DNA of 64,000 nt from Clostridiales bacterium (GCA_015071005.1 SVIG01000003.1:186001-250000); one strand, 5' to 3'. Shown: positions 35,286 through 45,022, counted from the first letter of the stretch. A program made the numbers and translations. The notes: generated by a model not told the origin, from the letters alone.

Positions 35286-38200
35286 TTATAAACTTGCGAA
35301 AGTTAGCGCAATTTTCAAAAATTTTGTCATTTCCGCCATCAAAAGCGTATTATCCTTGTACCCGAAGAACTCCAAAACGGGCGCTTCCGTCATATTCAGC
35401 CGCACGTTTCTCGCGTACTTGTCCATCGCCGCTTGCAAGCGTTTATCACCGAGCGTTTCCAAAGAAGAAAATTCTAACGAGCCAATCCTCTTTACCACGG
35501 AAATCTTTTTAACGTGGAATTTTGCCGCATAACTCTTCAAAACCGCTATTACGAGCAAGTTTTCTACGGCGCGCGGCAGTTCGCCATAAGTATCACGCAA
35601 AGACGTGTAAACGCGCTTATAATCCTCGACCGTCGCGATCTCCGCAATCTGTTTATAGCTATCCAATCTGCCTGCCGACGATTCGATATAGCCTTCGGCT
35701 ATGTAGGCGTTCACTTGGATATTCAAATCGGCCACCGTTTGCGTTTCGCCCGTAAGCTCTTCCTTCAAAAGCTTGGAATAGAGCTCATAACCGACCCTAT
35801 CCATATGACCGTGCTGCTCCGCGCCAAGTACGTTCCCTGCGCCGCGAATTTCCAAATCGCGCATCGCAAGCTTGTACCCCGAACCGAGCTCGGTGAATTC
35901 CATAATCGCGCGCAATCTTGCGTCTGCACCTTCCGTCATCACCTTTTCCGCTTTGTAGGTGAAATAGGCATAAGCGAGTCTTGCGCCGCGGCCAACCCGA
36001 CCGCGAAGCTGATAGAGCTGCGAAATGCCCAAACGGTCGCTATCGATTAAAATAATCGTGTTCGCGTTGGGTAAGTCGATGCCGTTTTCGATAATCGTCG
36101 TAGTGATGAGGATATTCGATTTTCCGCCGTAAAAATCCATCACGGCGCGCTCTAAAACACTCTTATCCATTCGGCCGTGCGCAACCGAAATCGTCGCTTC
36201 GGGCAAAATGTCTTTCACCATTGCCGCGAACGTGAAAATACTCTCTACACGGTTGTACAAAATAAAGACCTGACCGCCGCGAGAAAGCTCTCGAATACAA
36301 GCGTCGCGAATCAACGTTTCCGTTTCTTCCACAACGTACGTTTGCACGGGCAAGCGCTCGTTTGGCGGCGTGTGGATCGTGGAAATATCCCGAATCCCCG
36401 ACAAGGACATATGCAACGTTCTCGGAATAGGCGTTGCCGTCATTGTCAAGCAATCGATATCCTTGCGCATATTCTTGATTTTTTCTTTATGCTCTACGCC
36501 AAAACGTTGCTCCTCGTCCAAGACAAGCAAGCCTAAATTTTTGAACTGTACGTCCGCGGAAAGCAATCGGTGCGTACCGACGACCAAGTCGATCGTACCG
36601 TTTCTCAAGCCTTCCAAAATACGCGCTTGCTCTTTGGGCGTATTAAAGCGGTTCAAGCAAGCCACTTCCACGCCAAAATCCGCAAAACGCGCCAACGCCG
36701 TATTGAAATGCTGCGAAGAAAGCACGGTACTCGGACACATCAAAGCCGCCTGCTTCCCAGCCAAAATACAAAGGTAAATCGCGCGGAAAGCAACTTCCGT
36801 TTTTCCAAAACCGACGTCACCGCAAAGCAATCGATCCATGACCTTTTCCGAGCACATATCCATCTTGATTTCCGCAATCGAACAGGATTGATCGGGGGTC
36901 AATTCATGGGGAAAAGCGTCCTCAAATTCCTGCATAAACACTTCGTTTGCAGGGAAGGCATAGCCTCGGTTTTCCGCGCGCTCTGCGTACAGCTTTTTCA
37001 AGTCGAACGCGAGCTTTTTAAGGGAGGCTTTCACCCTTGCTTTTGCGCGCTCAAAGTCCGCGCCGCCAATCTTGCTAAGCGCGGGATTTGCTTCACCGAC
37101 GTACTTAGAAAGTACGTCCATACACTCTACGGGTACGTAAAGCGTATCCCCGTCTTTATAGGAAACGGCGACGTATTCTTTCGTCCCGTCCGTCGTTTCA
37201 ATCTTTTTCGTGCCAAGCGCTTTACCGATACCGTGCGTTTCGTGCACGACGTAATCCCCGATTTCGGGCGCGGAAAACATGTCCCCACGCTTGCGGCGAA
37301 TACGGCGGTTGTCTTGGACCTTCGTATATAAATCTCCCGTACCGATAACCGCGAGCTTGCATTCGTGCAAAACGAAGCCTTTATCCAAGGTTTCATCCAA
37401 GATACAAACCCCTTTCAACTCGGACATGGTATCGGGCAATTTCTCTGTAGAGATATATTCTTCACCAAGCTTTTCGCTCATTTTTGCCGCTCTTGCGCTG
37501 TTGCCGCAATACAAAATCACGCGGTAGCCGCCCTTGCGCCAATTGGAAATATCCGTCAAAAGCGCCGGAAAACTATTCAAGTAGCGCGCGGTGGGCGTCG
37601 ATTTCAAATTGTAAATTTTTAAGGGCTGGAAGAAAAACGGATTCCCCGTAAAAAGCTGCAAGGCTACACGGCGTCTATCTTGAATTTTATTCAAGAACAA
37701 ATCCTTTTCGATATACTGTCCCCTGCAAAAATCAAACGCCTCGCCCCCTGCTTGCAAGCGCTGAAAACGCTCCTCGTGCTCTTTATAAAGGGCGTTAAAC
37801 TTATCCCAAAGCAGCTTGCTTTCGTCAAAAATCAAAAGCACGTTTTCGGGCAAAACCGAGAAGAAATCGGTGGAATTTTCAAGCAACGGCAAGACGTACG
37901 AGCTATCCACCGTTTCACTTAAAAGCAGTTGATCGGAAATATCCCTCGCGCGGGTGTAGGCTTCCGACGTTTTGAAGGATTTTAAGCCCTTTTCGAGCGC
38001 CGCTTGTATGCGCGCCCGATCGTTCGCAGTCGCAAAAACGTCCGTTGCGGGCAGAATTTCCACTTCTTTTACCCCTGCGAGCCTATCCCCCGTTACGATA
38101 TCGTAGGGCTTGATTTTTTCAATCGAATCACCGAAGAAATCAACGCGGACGGGATTGCCGCTGATTGGATAAATATCCAAAATATCTCCTCGAAGCGCGT

Positions 38201-38693
38201 ACGTACCCCTGCTCTCCACTTCCCCGAATGCACGGGTATAACCCATACCCGAAAGGGTTTGCGTGAGCGTTGTAAAATCAAAATCTTCCCCTTCTTTGAA
38301 GGTGATCCGCGGCAGTTTTTTAGGGAATAATTGCAAGAGCGCGTCTATCTCTGCCGTCACTACGTCCGCACCGTTTTGAAGCGCGTTTATCCCTTCAATT
38401 CGACGGAAAAGCGCGTCTTTGGAAAGGGCTTTTTGATAGAGAAGAACCTCGTCCTTTGCGGCAATACTCGCGACCTTTTTTCCTGAAAGCGAACGGATAT
38501 TTTCCGCCGCCTTTTTTGAAGAAACACTGTCCGCCGTGATATACACGACGGGATAAGGCGAAAGACTCGCAAGCAGGTATTTCAAAGGCTCGGAAACGCC
38601 GAAAACCGCCGTGGGCGTGCCACGGCGGACGTCTTCCGCATAAGAGAGGTATTCTCCCCCTATTCCGTTGAAATAGAAAAATCCTGCTTTCAT
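35286..38693 (-). CDS. mfd: Transcription-repair coupling factor
   Basis: ATP-driven translocase that removes stalled RNA polymerase and recruits UvrA. 1135 residues, the normal length. In order: UvrB-like N-terminal modules, the RNA-polymerase interaction domain (VHETHGIGKALG), then RecG-like helicase motifs DRLLCGDVGFGKTEVAFRA (Walker A), LLVLDEEQRFGVEHKEKI (DEEQ box), TMTATPIPRTLHMS and QLRGRVGRG, and the C-terminal TRCF domain. It lies 19 bases downstream of pth on the minus strand. Confidence 0.97.
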   Translation of the reverse strand: MKAGFFYFNGIGGEYLSYAEDVRRGTPTAVFGVSEPLKYLLASLSPYPVVYITADSVSSKKAAENIRSLSGKKVASIAAKDEVLLYQKALSKDALFRRIEGINALQNGADVVTAEIDALLQLFPKKLPRITFKEGEDFDFTTLTQTLSGMGYTRAFGEVESRGTYALRGDILDIYPISGNPVRVDFFGDSIEKIKPYDIVTGDRLAGVKEVEILPATDVFATANDRARIQAALEKGLKSFKTSEAYTRARDISDQLLLSETVDSSYVLPLLENSTDFFSVLPENVLLIFDESKLLWDKFNALYKEHEERFQRLQAGGEAFDFCRGQYIEKDLFLNKIQDRRRVALQLFTGNPFFFQPLKIYNLKSTPTARYLNSFPALLTDISNWRKGGYRVILYCGNSARAAKMSEKLGEEYISTEKLPDTMSELKGVCILDETLDKGFVLHECKLAVIGTGDLYTKVQDNRRIRRKRGDMFSAPEIGDYVVHETHGIGKALGTKKIETTDGTKEYVAVSYKDGDTLYVPVECMDVLSKYVGEANPALSKIGGADFERAKARVKASLKKLAFDLKKLYAERAENRGYAFPANEVFMQEFEDAFPHELTPDQSCSIAEIKMDMCSEKVMDRLLCGDVGFGKTEVAFRAIYLCILAGKQAALMCPSTVLSSQHFNTALARFADFGVEVACLNRFNTPKEQARILEGLRNGTIDLVVGTHRLLSADVQFKNLGLLVLDEEQRFGVEHKEKIKNMRKDIDCLTMTATPIPRTLHMSLSGIRDISTIHTPPNERLPVQTYVVEETETLIRDACIRELSRGGQVFILYNRVESIFTFAAMVKDILPEATISVAHGRMDKSVLERAVMDFYGGKSNILITTTIIENGIDLPNANTIILIDSDRLGISQLYQLRGRVGRGARLAYAYFTYKAEKVMTEGADARLRAIMEFTELGSGYKLAMRDLEIRGAGNVLGAEQHGHMDRVGYELYSKLLKEELTGETQTVADLNIQVNAYIAEGYIESSAGRLDSYKQIAEIATVEDYKRVYTSLRDTYGELPRAVENLLVIAVLKSYAAKFHVKKISVVKRIGSLEFSSLETLGDKRLQAAMDKYARNVRLNMTEAPVLEFFGYKDNTLLMAEMTKFLKIALTFASL

Positions 38694-38712
38694 TGTCTTA
38701 CTTTTCTATGGA

Positions 38713-39273
38713 TTAGTTGTATTTGCACATTACCTTTTCAATATCGAGTCCGCGCGCAAATTCCGCCGCCGCCTGACCCGCCTTTTGGCAAGCTTCCGCA
38801 AACAAAGGATAATCGTCCTTCTTGACTTCCGCGAGTACGTAATTGATAATGGGAATATTTACTTCCTCGTCGCGGATCCCGATACGGATACGGGCAAACT
38901 CTTTCAAGCCCGTTTCCCCAATGATACTGCGCATACCGTTGTGCGTGCCCGCACTACCGCTCGCGCGGATACGGACTTTGCCTTTGGGTAAATCGTAATC
39001 GTCGTAAATAACGAGCAAGTTTTCCTCGGGAATTTTGTATTTTGCCATGAGCTGTTTGACCGCTCTACCCGAGTTGTTCATATACGTCAAAGGACGGGCG
39101 AGAATCACCTTTTCGCCGCCGACAAACACTTCCGCGACCGACGATTCACATTCCTTTTTCTTGAACTTGGCGCCAAGCGCTTCTGCGGCGTCGCCTACCG
39201 CGATATACCCCATATTATGAAAGGTCTTTTCGTATTTCTTGTCGGGATTCCCCAAGCCAACGATTAAGTACAT
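38713..39273 (-). CDS. pth: Peptidyl-tRNA hydrolase
   Basis: Releases peptides from prematurely dissociated peptidyl-tRNA. The 186-residue enzyme has the signature YLIVGLGNPDKKYEKTFHNMGY, containing the catalytic His of the TxHNxG motif. Other motifs are RPLTYMNNSGRAV, LLVIYDDYDLPKGKVRIRASGSAGTHNGMRSI and FARIRIGI. It lies between prs and mfd, the standard Bacillota order. A GC-rich inverted repeat without a T run lies in the 104-base gap to prs. Confidence 0.97.
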   Translation of the reverse strand: MYLIVGLGNPDKKYEKTFHNMGYIAVGDAAEALGAKFKKKECESSVAEVFVGGEKVILARPLTYMNNSGRAVKQLMAKYKIPEENLLVIYDDYDLPKGKVRIRASGSAGTHNGMRSIIGETGLKEFARIRIGIRDEEVNIPIINYVLAEVKKDDYPLFAEACQKAGQAAAEFARGLDIEKVMCKYN

Positions 39274-39377
39274 ACTCTTTTCGCTCCTATGGTGCGTTTA
39301 CACGAAACGCCGAGTCTTTTTCAATCAAACGACCGCCGTAAAATTAAGCGGCGGCCGATCTTCTTTCGTAAAAATAA

Positions 39378-40322
39378 TTAGTCGTACAATTTCGACATAG
39401 GTTTGTCGAGATATACGTTTTCAATTGCCGCGGCAAAAAGATCCGCAACGGAAAGCACTTCGAATTTATCAAGTCTCTTTTCTTCGGGAAGAGGAATCGT
39501 ATCCAATAAGACCAGCTTATCGATAGCCGAGCCTTGCAATCTTTCGATTGCTGGACCGCTAAGTACCGCGTGCGTACAGCCTGCGTATACTTCCGTTGCG
39601 CCTGCTTCCTTGATCGCCTTCGCGCCTTGGCAAATCGTACCAGCCGTGTCGATCATATCGTCAACCATAAGGCATCTCTTGCCTTGTACGTCGCCGATGA
39701 TGCTCATAACTTCCATAACGTTCGCTTTGGGACGACGTTTATCGATGATTGCAATGGGCACGCCGAGCTTTTCCGCTACCTTTCTCGAACGCTTTACGCT
39801 GCCCAAGTCGGGCGCGACAACAACGTCGATATTCTTTTGTTTGGAAAAATAATTATAGAGCGTAGGACCGCCGAGAAGGTTGTCCACGGGGATATCAAAG
39901 AACCCTTGGATTTGCTCTGCGTGCAAGTCCATTGTAAGGACACGGTCAGCGCCCGCCTTCGTTAAAAGGTTAGCAACAAGCTTTGCTGTGATGGGATCGC
40001 GCGAACGCGCTTTTCTATCTTGGCGAGCATACCCAAAATACGGGATAACCGCCGTAATACGACCTGCCGACGCGCGCTTTGCCGCGTCGATCATGATCAA
40101 AAGTTCCATCAAATGATCATTGACGGGCGAAGACGTCGATTGAATAATGAACACGTCGCGACCGCGTACGGTTTCCGCGATGTGGACGTTGATTTCGCCG
40201 TCGGAGAACGTGCATACTTCTACGTCGCCAAGCTCGGTATTGAGTTTCTTTGCGATCGCTTCCGCTAATACACGATTGGAGTTACCGGAAAACAATTTGA
40301 TTTCATTGCCGTGAGTTATCAT
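39378..40322 (-). CDS. prs: Ribose-phosphate pyrophosphokinase
   Basis: Makes PRPP from ribose-5-phosphate and ATP; PRPP feeds the pur operon at 54-63 kb and nucleotide salvage. About 314 residues. Motifs: [44 protein letters not shown] (ATP site), [22 protein letters not shown] and the PRPP loop [15 protein letters not shown] use the ATG at 40322 with GGAAGG upstream; the frame extends six codons further. A structured leader of about 145 bases precedes it. Confidence 0.97.
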   Translation of the reverse strand: MITHGNEIKLFSGNSNRVLAEAIAKKLNTELGDVEVCTFSDGEINVHIAETVRGRDVFIIQSTSSPVNDHLMELLIMIDAAKRASAGRITAVIPYFGYARQDRKARSRDPITAKLVANLLTKAGADRVLTMDLHAEQIQGFFDIPVDNLLGGPTLYNYFSKQKNIDVVVAPDLGSVKRSRKVAEKLGVPIAIIDKRRPKANVMEVMSIIGDVQGKRCLMVDDMIDTAGTICQGAKAIKEAGATEVYAGCTHAVLSGPAIERLQGSAIDKLVLLDTIPLPEEKRLDKFEVLSVADLFAAAIENVYLDKPMSKLYD

Positions 40323-40470
40323 AAGTAACCTTCCTTTCATTTTTCGCCGCCTTGCCTACGCTTTTCCGCGATAGGTAAGTGCGGATTATTCCCGTGTTAT
40401 TCTCATATTGGACGAGTAAAAACTTCGTCCTTTTTCTTCCCCCTGCCGACCCTACGGGTCGTGCTATATT
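40323..40470 (-). other. Structured 5' leader of prs
   Basis: Between the predicted transcription start and the prs ATG the RNA can form three hairpins. They are CGACCC-GTA-GGGTCG (40449-40463), GGACGA-9 nt-TCGTCC (about 40411-40433) and a CCTA/TAGG stem enclosing CGC/GCG (about 40353-40373). No terminator T run follows any of them. I recognise no known riboswitch class. Confidence 0.35.
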
Positions 40471-40473
40471 ATT

Positions 40474-40502
40474 ATAATACCGATTTTTTCTCTACAAGTC
40501 AA
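40474..40502 (-). promoter_or_regulatory. Promoter of prs
   Basis: Minus-strand TTGACT (40497-40502) and TATTAT (40474-40479), spacer 17, located between the tadA stop and the prs leader. Confidence 0.75.
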
Positions 40503-40520
40503 CCAAATGACGAAACTTTT

Positions 40521-41051
40521 TTAATTTTCTTCGCCGTCAATTTTTAACGCTTCCGCTTCTTCCTGTTTTTTACGCTCTTTTTCTTCCTTTTGTTTTTGGC
40601 GCATAGAAATGAAAAAACCGCTCAAAAGCGCCGCGCACTCGTCCTGCAATACGCCGCCAATCACTTCCGTTTTATGATTGAGTAAGTTCGCCTCGGCAAG
40701 CTCCGACGTCAACGACCTACCCTTTTGCTCATACGCGCCGAAATAGATTTTGTCCACCCTTGCGTTCAAGCTCGCGCCCATACACATCGGGCAAGGCTCC
40801 AACGTGACGTACAGCTCGCAGCCCTCGGGCAACCGCCAAGAGCCAAATTTTTTACATGCCTTGTCAATCGCCATCATTTCCGCGTGGGCGGAAGCAAGCT
40901 GCAATTTGGCACGGCGGTTATAGCCGCGCGCCACCACCTTATTTTCGTATACAACGACCGCGCCAATGGGGACTTCCCCTTCGGAAAGTCCTTTTTCGGC
41001 GATTTTGATCGCTTGGAGCATAAATTTTTCTTCTCTCGTTCTTCTCTTCAT
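40521..41051 (-). CDS. tadA: tRNA-specific adenosine deaminase
   Basis: Converts A34 of tRNA-Arg(ACG) to inosine. The zinc site consists of SAHAEMMAID (His and catalytic Glu) and EPCPMCMGA (two Cys); N-terminal EVPIGAVVVYENKVVARGYN is typical. About 176 residues, with a Lys/Glu-rich C-terminal tail beyond the usual end. The ATG at 41051 overlaps the stop of the upstream peptidase gene (ATGA). The frame continues 49 codons upstream inside that gene, which I treat as spurious. The family also contains guanine deaminases, but HAE/PCPMC with this N-terminus favours TadA. Confidence 0.93.
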   Translation of the reverse strand: MKRRTREEKFMLQAIKIAEKGLSEGEVPIGAVVVYENKVVARGYNRRAKLQLASAHAEMMAIDKACKKFGSWRLPEGCELYVTLEPCPMCMGASLNARVDKIYFGAYEQKGRSLTSELAEANLLNHKTEVIGGVLQDECAALLSGFFISMRQKQKEEKERKKQEEAEALKIDGEEN

Positions 41052-41863
41052 TTCTTGTATGCCTTTGACAAGACGTCTAAAACGTCTATATTTTTCTTGA
41101 TAATATCTTCTAACGCTTCCTCGCCGAGTGGATGGGTATACTCGTCCTTCCCCACTTCCATCGTAAAAGCAGGAATTTTCAGGCTTTGCACGCACCAATC
41201 CTTATAACCGCCTGCGCTGCCTTTTGCATCTTTTAGGGGATAACCCGTCACGCTCGACAACGCTTCCGCCAACTCTTTATCTCGCTTTTGACGGAGCTTC
41301 GACTGAAAAAAACGCCAATAAATTTCTTCGCCCTTGGTATGAAAGCTGACCGTATAATCAGGGCGAATTTTTTTCGTAAATACTTGAAGCGCGCGGCTTT
41401 CGGGTTCGGAGAAGGGATTTTCCCCTACGTAATTTTCCGAGCTTGGAGAAAAAACGTTCTTCGCGCCTTTCCCCCAACGCGCCGCAAAATTGACGTTCAA
41501 ATCCACGCCGCGTCCGTTGGCTTTCCATAAGGAAAAATCCGTTTTGCCGTTTATGTCAAGCAAGTATTCCCATTGCGGTTTTGCCGCGGTGGATAATCCG
41601 ATTTCGGATAAGAGTGCCCCGTCGGGATTAACTAGCGGCACTATCCACACGCTACCGCGCGTAACGCCGCGCTTAAAATGCTCGATTGCGAGCTTCGCCG
41701 TTATATATTCCCTGCCGTGCATCGCGTACTGCGCTATCCCAACGGGACGGCCTTCGCCGCATTTCAACGCGTACATGCTACGCCCAAATACGGTTTTGCC
41801 GATGATTTCTTTGTCCGTTTTCGTACGTTCGTAAAAATTCGTTATTTGTTCATAAATATTCAC
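41048..41863 (-). CDS. Cytoplasmic M14-family zinc carboxypeptidase-like protein
   Basis: The 271-residue protein has the M14 metal and catalytic residues: His49 and Glu52 in MHGREYI, His175 in SFHTKG and the general base Glu236 in TMEVG; NPDG (79-82) is also conserved. The substrate-binding GVDLNRNF motif reads GVDLNVNF here, replacing the usual Arg. No signal peptide is seen. Intracellular M14 enzymes of Bacillota commonly cut gamma-D-glutamyl-diaminopimelate bonds during muropeptide recycling, so that is the best guess. Confidence 0.8.
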   Translation of the reverse strand: MNIYEQITNFYERTKTDKEIIGKTVFGRSMYALKCGEGRPVGIAQYAMHGREYITAKLAIEHFKRGVTRGSVWIVPLVNPDGALLSEIGLSTAAKPQWEYLLDINGKTDFSLWKANGRGVDLNVNFAARWGKGAKNVFSPSSENYVGENPFSEPESRALQVFTKKIRPDYTVSFHTKGEEIYWRFFQSKLRQKRDKELAEALSSVTGYPLKDAKGSAGGYKDWCVQSLKIPAFTMEVGKDEYTHPLGEEALEDIIKKNIDVLDVLSKAYKK

Positions 41864-41887
41864 GACGTATTCTATGCAAAATAACGT

Positions 41888-42325
41888 TTATTTGTGATAA
41901 GTCGAGCCTGCGTTAATCATAAACGCGCGGTAGACCTGTTCCGCTAAAATCACGCGCATGAGTTGATGGGGAAAGGTCATATCCGAGAAAGACAGCTTAT
42001 AATCCGCCGCATTTTTCACGCGGTCGGAAAGTCCGCAAGAAGAGCCGATCACAAACGAAACGTCCTTACCCGTATCGGCAAGCGTTTGCATTTTCTTAGC
42101 GAGTTTCTCACTCGAAAGCTTCTCCCCTTCGACGGCAAGCGCAATCGTGTACCCCTTGCAAGCGCGCAAAATTTCGTCCGCTTCCGCTTCGGGGTTCGCA
42201 CCTTCGGGGAGTTCCTTTATCTCCACTTTCGCAAAACGGGAAAGACGTTTGACGTATTCCGCCACCGCCTCTCGATAAAAACTCTCTTTAATTTTTCCAA
42301 CTACGACAAAATAAATTTTTTGCAT
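41888..42325 (-). CDS. rlmH: 23S rRNA pseudouridine-1915 N3-methyltransferase
   Basis: A SPOUT methyltransferase of 145 residues modifying helix 69 of 23S rRNA. The knot region reads VSFVIGSSCGLSDRVKNAAD and LSFSDMTFPHQLMRVILAEQVYRA, and the C-terminus ends in TYHK, as RlmH proteins do. Confidence 0.96.
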   Translation of the reverse strand: MQKIYFVVVGKIKESFYREAVAEYVKRLSRFAKVEIKELPEGANPEAEADEILRACKGYTIALAVEGEKLSSEKLAKKMQTLADTGKDVSFVIGSSCGLSDRVKNAADYKLSFSDMTFPHQLMRVILAEQVYRAFMINAGSTYHK

Positions 42326-42337
42326 ACTACCGTCCCA

Positions 42338-43243
42338 TCACGCAAACAGCGCGCTAATCCAACTCAACGCAAACACCGCAATCCCCACGCTCGCGCAAAG
42401 GAAAAATCCGCCGTATTTCCCCTTTTTCTTGTCCGTTTTTTGACGATCGATAAAGAGCAAATACCCCAGCGATAGAATAAGACAAACCGCCGAAACGGAA
42501 AGAATGATCGCGTACACGGGTGTGCTAAACGACGTAATTTTATACTTATACAGCACCAAAATATAGGCGTTATTGATAAAGTGCGCTAACGCAGTAGGCA
42601 AAAAACTGCCCGACTTAATCGCCACGAGCGCAAACGCCGCGCCGCAAATAAACTGGTAGACCGTTTGCGCAGGGCTTTGATGAAAGAGCGCGAACAAACC
42701 GCCGCTTAAAAGCACCGCGCCAACCGTACCGAAAGATTTAAGGCCTTCCAGTTGAATACCGCGGAAAAAGAAATCCTCCATAATCGCAGGAAGGACGGCG
42801 ATCACGAACAATACGCCGATAAAGCCTGCCCCATCCATATTCGGCAAAACGGGTTCTACGTATTCGTAACCGAATTTTTCAAGAAATTCTAAAAATAAAG
42901 TGTTGACTTCACTCAAAGAAAGTAAGCCGATTTGTAAAAGCACCGCAAGCAAATAATATTTCGGGTGGCAATTTTGCGCTTTTGCGAACGTTTTAACAGA
43001 GGTTTTGGTATACCAAAAATACCATATCCCCATCAAAAGAAAGGCAATCGGTGCGACCAAAAAAGATAAATACGCGCGCGCCGTTCCTGCCGACTCGGGA
43101 ATACAGCCGTACACGAGCGAAAGGAATAAAATCACGATCGCCGCCACCGAGTAGGTGAGCCCTGCGTGCTTTTCGGGCGTAGGTTTGCCGATCAAGCCAC
43201 TCAAAAAGCCCTGTTGATTGTTATCGTTGCGAGAATTATTCAT
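42338..43243 (-). CDS. CPBP-family intramembrane metalloprotease
   Basis: A 301-residue polytopic protein of the CAAX-protease/bacteriocin-processing (CPBP) family with about eight helices. Motif 1 is MEDFFFRG, where the usual EExxxR has become EDxxxR; motif 2 is FALFH and motif 3 is HFINN. The conservative Glu-to-Asp change may retain activity. Such proteins mature or degrade membrane peptides; the partner is unknown. A hydrophilic, Asn/Gln-rich N-terminal segment precedes the first helix. Confidence 0.85.
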   Translation of the reverse strand: MNNSRNDNNQQGFLSGLIGKPTPEKHAGLTYSVAAIVILFLSLVYGCIPESAGTARAYLSFLVAPIAFLLMGIWYFWYTKTSVKTFAKAQNCHPKYYLLAVLLQIGLLSLSEVNTLFLEFLEKFGYEYVEPVLPNMDGAGFIGVLFVIAVLPAIMEDFFFRGIQLEGLKSFGTVGAVLLSGGLFALFHQSPAQTVYQFICGAAFALVAIKSGSFLPTALAHFINNAYILVLYKYKITSFSTPVYAIILSVSAVCLILSLGYLLFIDRQKTDKKKGKYGGFFLCASVGIAVFALSWISALFA

Positions 43244-43339
43244 AAACCTATTATAGCAAATTTTTCAATGAATGCCAAATAAAAACGGCGGTTTTATGAA
43301 ATTCTAAAGAATTTTTCACAAAACCGCGCCAAACGCTCT

Positions 43340-44065
43340 CTATCCGCTTAATTTTTCCCGAAACTCTTTGATGATTCGGCTCTCAATTCTCGATACCTGC
43401 ACTTGACTGACCCCTATCCGCTCCGCGACCTCACTTTGCGTCATATCTCGAAAATAACGTAGCACGATTATCTTTCTGTCACGTTCGGAAAGTGCGTCCA
43501 TCGCGCCGCGCAAAAGGAGTCGATCCAGCCACATTTCTTGATCGTCCGACGAGGACAGGGTCTCGATGAGTTCCCTTTCCTTGCCGTCTTTATTCTCTGT
43601 GCCGCCGTATAAGGAAAGGGGCATTTTCGACGAGCCCATAACGAATACCGTTTCCGCTTCGTCCATGTGAAATTTCTCGGCTATTTCCTTTACCGACGGC
43701 GGATAATCGTGTTGACAGGTGTATTCATCGATAAATTTATTGATTTCCTTCGCCGTTTGTTTCATCGTTCTCGACACCTTCACCGAACCGTCGTCGCGCA
43801 TAAATCGCTTGATTTCGCCTGCGATCATCGGTACGGCATAGGTGGAAAACTTTACGCCAAATTTTTCGTCAAACCCCGCAATCGCTTTCAAAAATCCCAT
43901 ACACGCGATTTGGAAAAGGTCGTCGTACTCCACCCCTTTCCCTAAATACCGTTTCACGATACATTTCACAAGGGATACGTTTTCGGAAATAAGGGTTTCT
44001 TTTGCACCCGCTTCCCCTTCCTTTGCGCGGCGAATATATTCGATTGTCAGTTTATCATCAAGCAT
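43340..44065 (-). CDS. sigF: Forespore sigma factor SigF
   Basis: RNA polymerase sigma factor of the sporulation/general-stress group, 241 residues. Region 2 includes YDDLFQIACMGFLKAIAGFDEKFGVKFSTYAVPMIAGEIKRFMRDD. Region 3 is VKEIAEKFHMDEAE, and region 4 is LSERDRKIIVLRYFRDMTQSEVAERIGVSQVQVSRIE. It overlaps spoIIAB by 8 bases and is third in the classic spoIIAA-spoIIAB-sigF order, which makes SigF a firmer call than SigB or SigG. Confidence 0.95.
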   Translation of the reverse strand: MLDDKLTIEYIRRAKEGEAGAKETLISENVSLVKCIVKRYLGKGVEYDDLFQIACMGFLKAIAGFDEKFGVKFSTYAVPMIAGEIKRFMRDDGSVKVSRTMKQTAKEINKFIDEYTCQHDYPPSVKEIAEKFHMDEAETVFVMGSSKMPLSLYGGTENKDGKERELIETLSSSDDQEMWLDRLLLRGAMDALSERDRKIIVLRYFRDMTQSEVAERIGVSQVQVSRIESRIIKEFREKLSG

Positions 44066-44558
44066 TTACCCGTTCCCTTTCCACCGTTTCGGACGGATAG
44101 GATTCTTCTTGACGTGCAACTCCGCCGCCTATCCGTTTGGTGAGCGTCACGCAAGTACCCTTCCCTTGCTCGCTCGTCACGGAAAAACCGTCGGAAAAAG
44201 TCTGCATAATTGTGAATCCCATTCCCGAGCGTTCATCGCTTGCAAGAGTCGTGAAAAAGGGCTTTAACGCCTCCTCCACGTCCGAAATCCCACAGCCGAA
44301 ATCGGTGATTTTGATATGTAAAACCCCTTCCGTGCTCGTTTGGAAGGTCTGACATTCAATCTCGATTTTGTCCTGCCCGTTCGCACCGTGATAGGCGTGC
44401 ACAATCGCGTTCGTGACCGCTTCGGAAACGGCAGTCTTGATATCCGAAAGCTCGGATAAGGACGGCGAAAGAGACAAAGCAAACGCAGCCACGGCGCTTC
44501 TTGCGAAGCTTTCATTGATGCTCTTTGCCGCAATTTCAAGTTTCATATAATTCTCCAT
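44058..44558 (-). CDS. spoIIAB: Anti-sigma-F factor and SpoIIAA kinase
   Basis: Binds and inhibits SigF and phosphorylates SpoIIAA. GHKL kinase motifs are visible: the N box SEAVTNAIVHAY, G1 DFGCGISDVEEA and G2 ERSGMGFTIMQTF. The N-terminus MENYMKLEIAAKSINESFAR matches the layout of the Bacillus protein, which supports the first ATG (GGGAG upstream) over the ATG four codons later. 166 residues; the tail after the G2 region is about 20 residues longer than in Bacillus. Confidence 0.96.
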   Translation of the reverse strand: MENYMKLEIAAKSINESFARSAVAAFALSLSPSLSELSDIKTAVSEAVTNAIVHAYHGANGQDKIEIECQTFQTSTEGVLHIKITDFGCGISDVEEALKPFFTTLASDERSGMGFTIMQTFSDGFSVTSEQGKGTCVTLTKRIGGGVARQEESYPSETVERERVNA

Positions 44559-44573
44559 AGAATTTCTCCCTGC

Positions 44574-44885
44574 TTATATTTTAGGAATGATGCTATAAAC
44601 GCCGCTAACGGTAAGAATTTTATCCGTTGCTTGCGTTGGGTTCGTCACGTACACGGGTACGCCATAGCGACTAAATTTCTTATATCGACCGATTAAAAAG
44701 CCTATCCCCGTAGAATCCATAAAGGACACGGAAGCAAGGTCGAAAACGGCGCGCGCGCTTTGGTAGGCATACCGCTCGGCAATCCGATCGGCATACGCTC
44801 GCGCTTGCGCCGCGTTGTGTTCGTCTATCTCGCCTTGTAGCTGCATGTACAGTACGTTCCCCGACATTTGTGGCACTATGTTCAT
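44574..44885 (-). CDS. spoIIAA: Anti-anti-sigma factor
   Basis: A STAS-domain protein of 103 residues that releases SigF when unphosphorylated. The phosphorylation site is Ser58 in FMDSTGIGFLIGR, the same residue number as in Bacillus subtilis. It is first in the spoIIA operon; AGAGGT precedes the ATG. I could not identify a sigma-H promoter with confidence. Confidence 0.96.
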   Translation of the reverse strand: MNIVPQMSGNVLYMQLQGEIDEHNAAQARAYADRIAERYAYQSARAVFDLASVSFMDSTGIGFLIGRYKKFSRYGVPVYVTNPTQATDKILTVSGVYSIIPKI

Positions 44886-44986
44886 CGTAAATACCTCTAT
44901 TTTCGTTCTCTTTTTTCGGTACGCAAGTATTGTAAAAAATCCATTAAAAAGAATTTTGTAAAAGGCAATCGAAAAAAAAATTGTTT

Positions 44987-44993
44987 TGTCGAA
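44987..44993 (+). promoter_or_regulatory. Possible Spo0A box upstream of spoIIAA
   Basis: TGTCGAA, the core of the 0A box, lies about 100 bases upstream of spoIIAA. In Bacillus the spoIIA operon is activated by phosphorylated Spo0A. A single 7-base match is weak, since several are expected by chance in 64 kb. Confidence 0.35.
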
Positions 44994-45022
44994 AAAAAAT
45001 TTCTCTTTTTTGGAAAAATTAC

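Noticed and set aside
42338-43243. Inactive CPBP protease because of ED instead of EE in motif 1
   Set aside because: The change is conservative and the other motifs are intact; without family alignments it is not evidence of inactivation.
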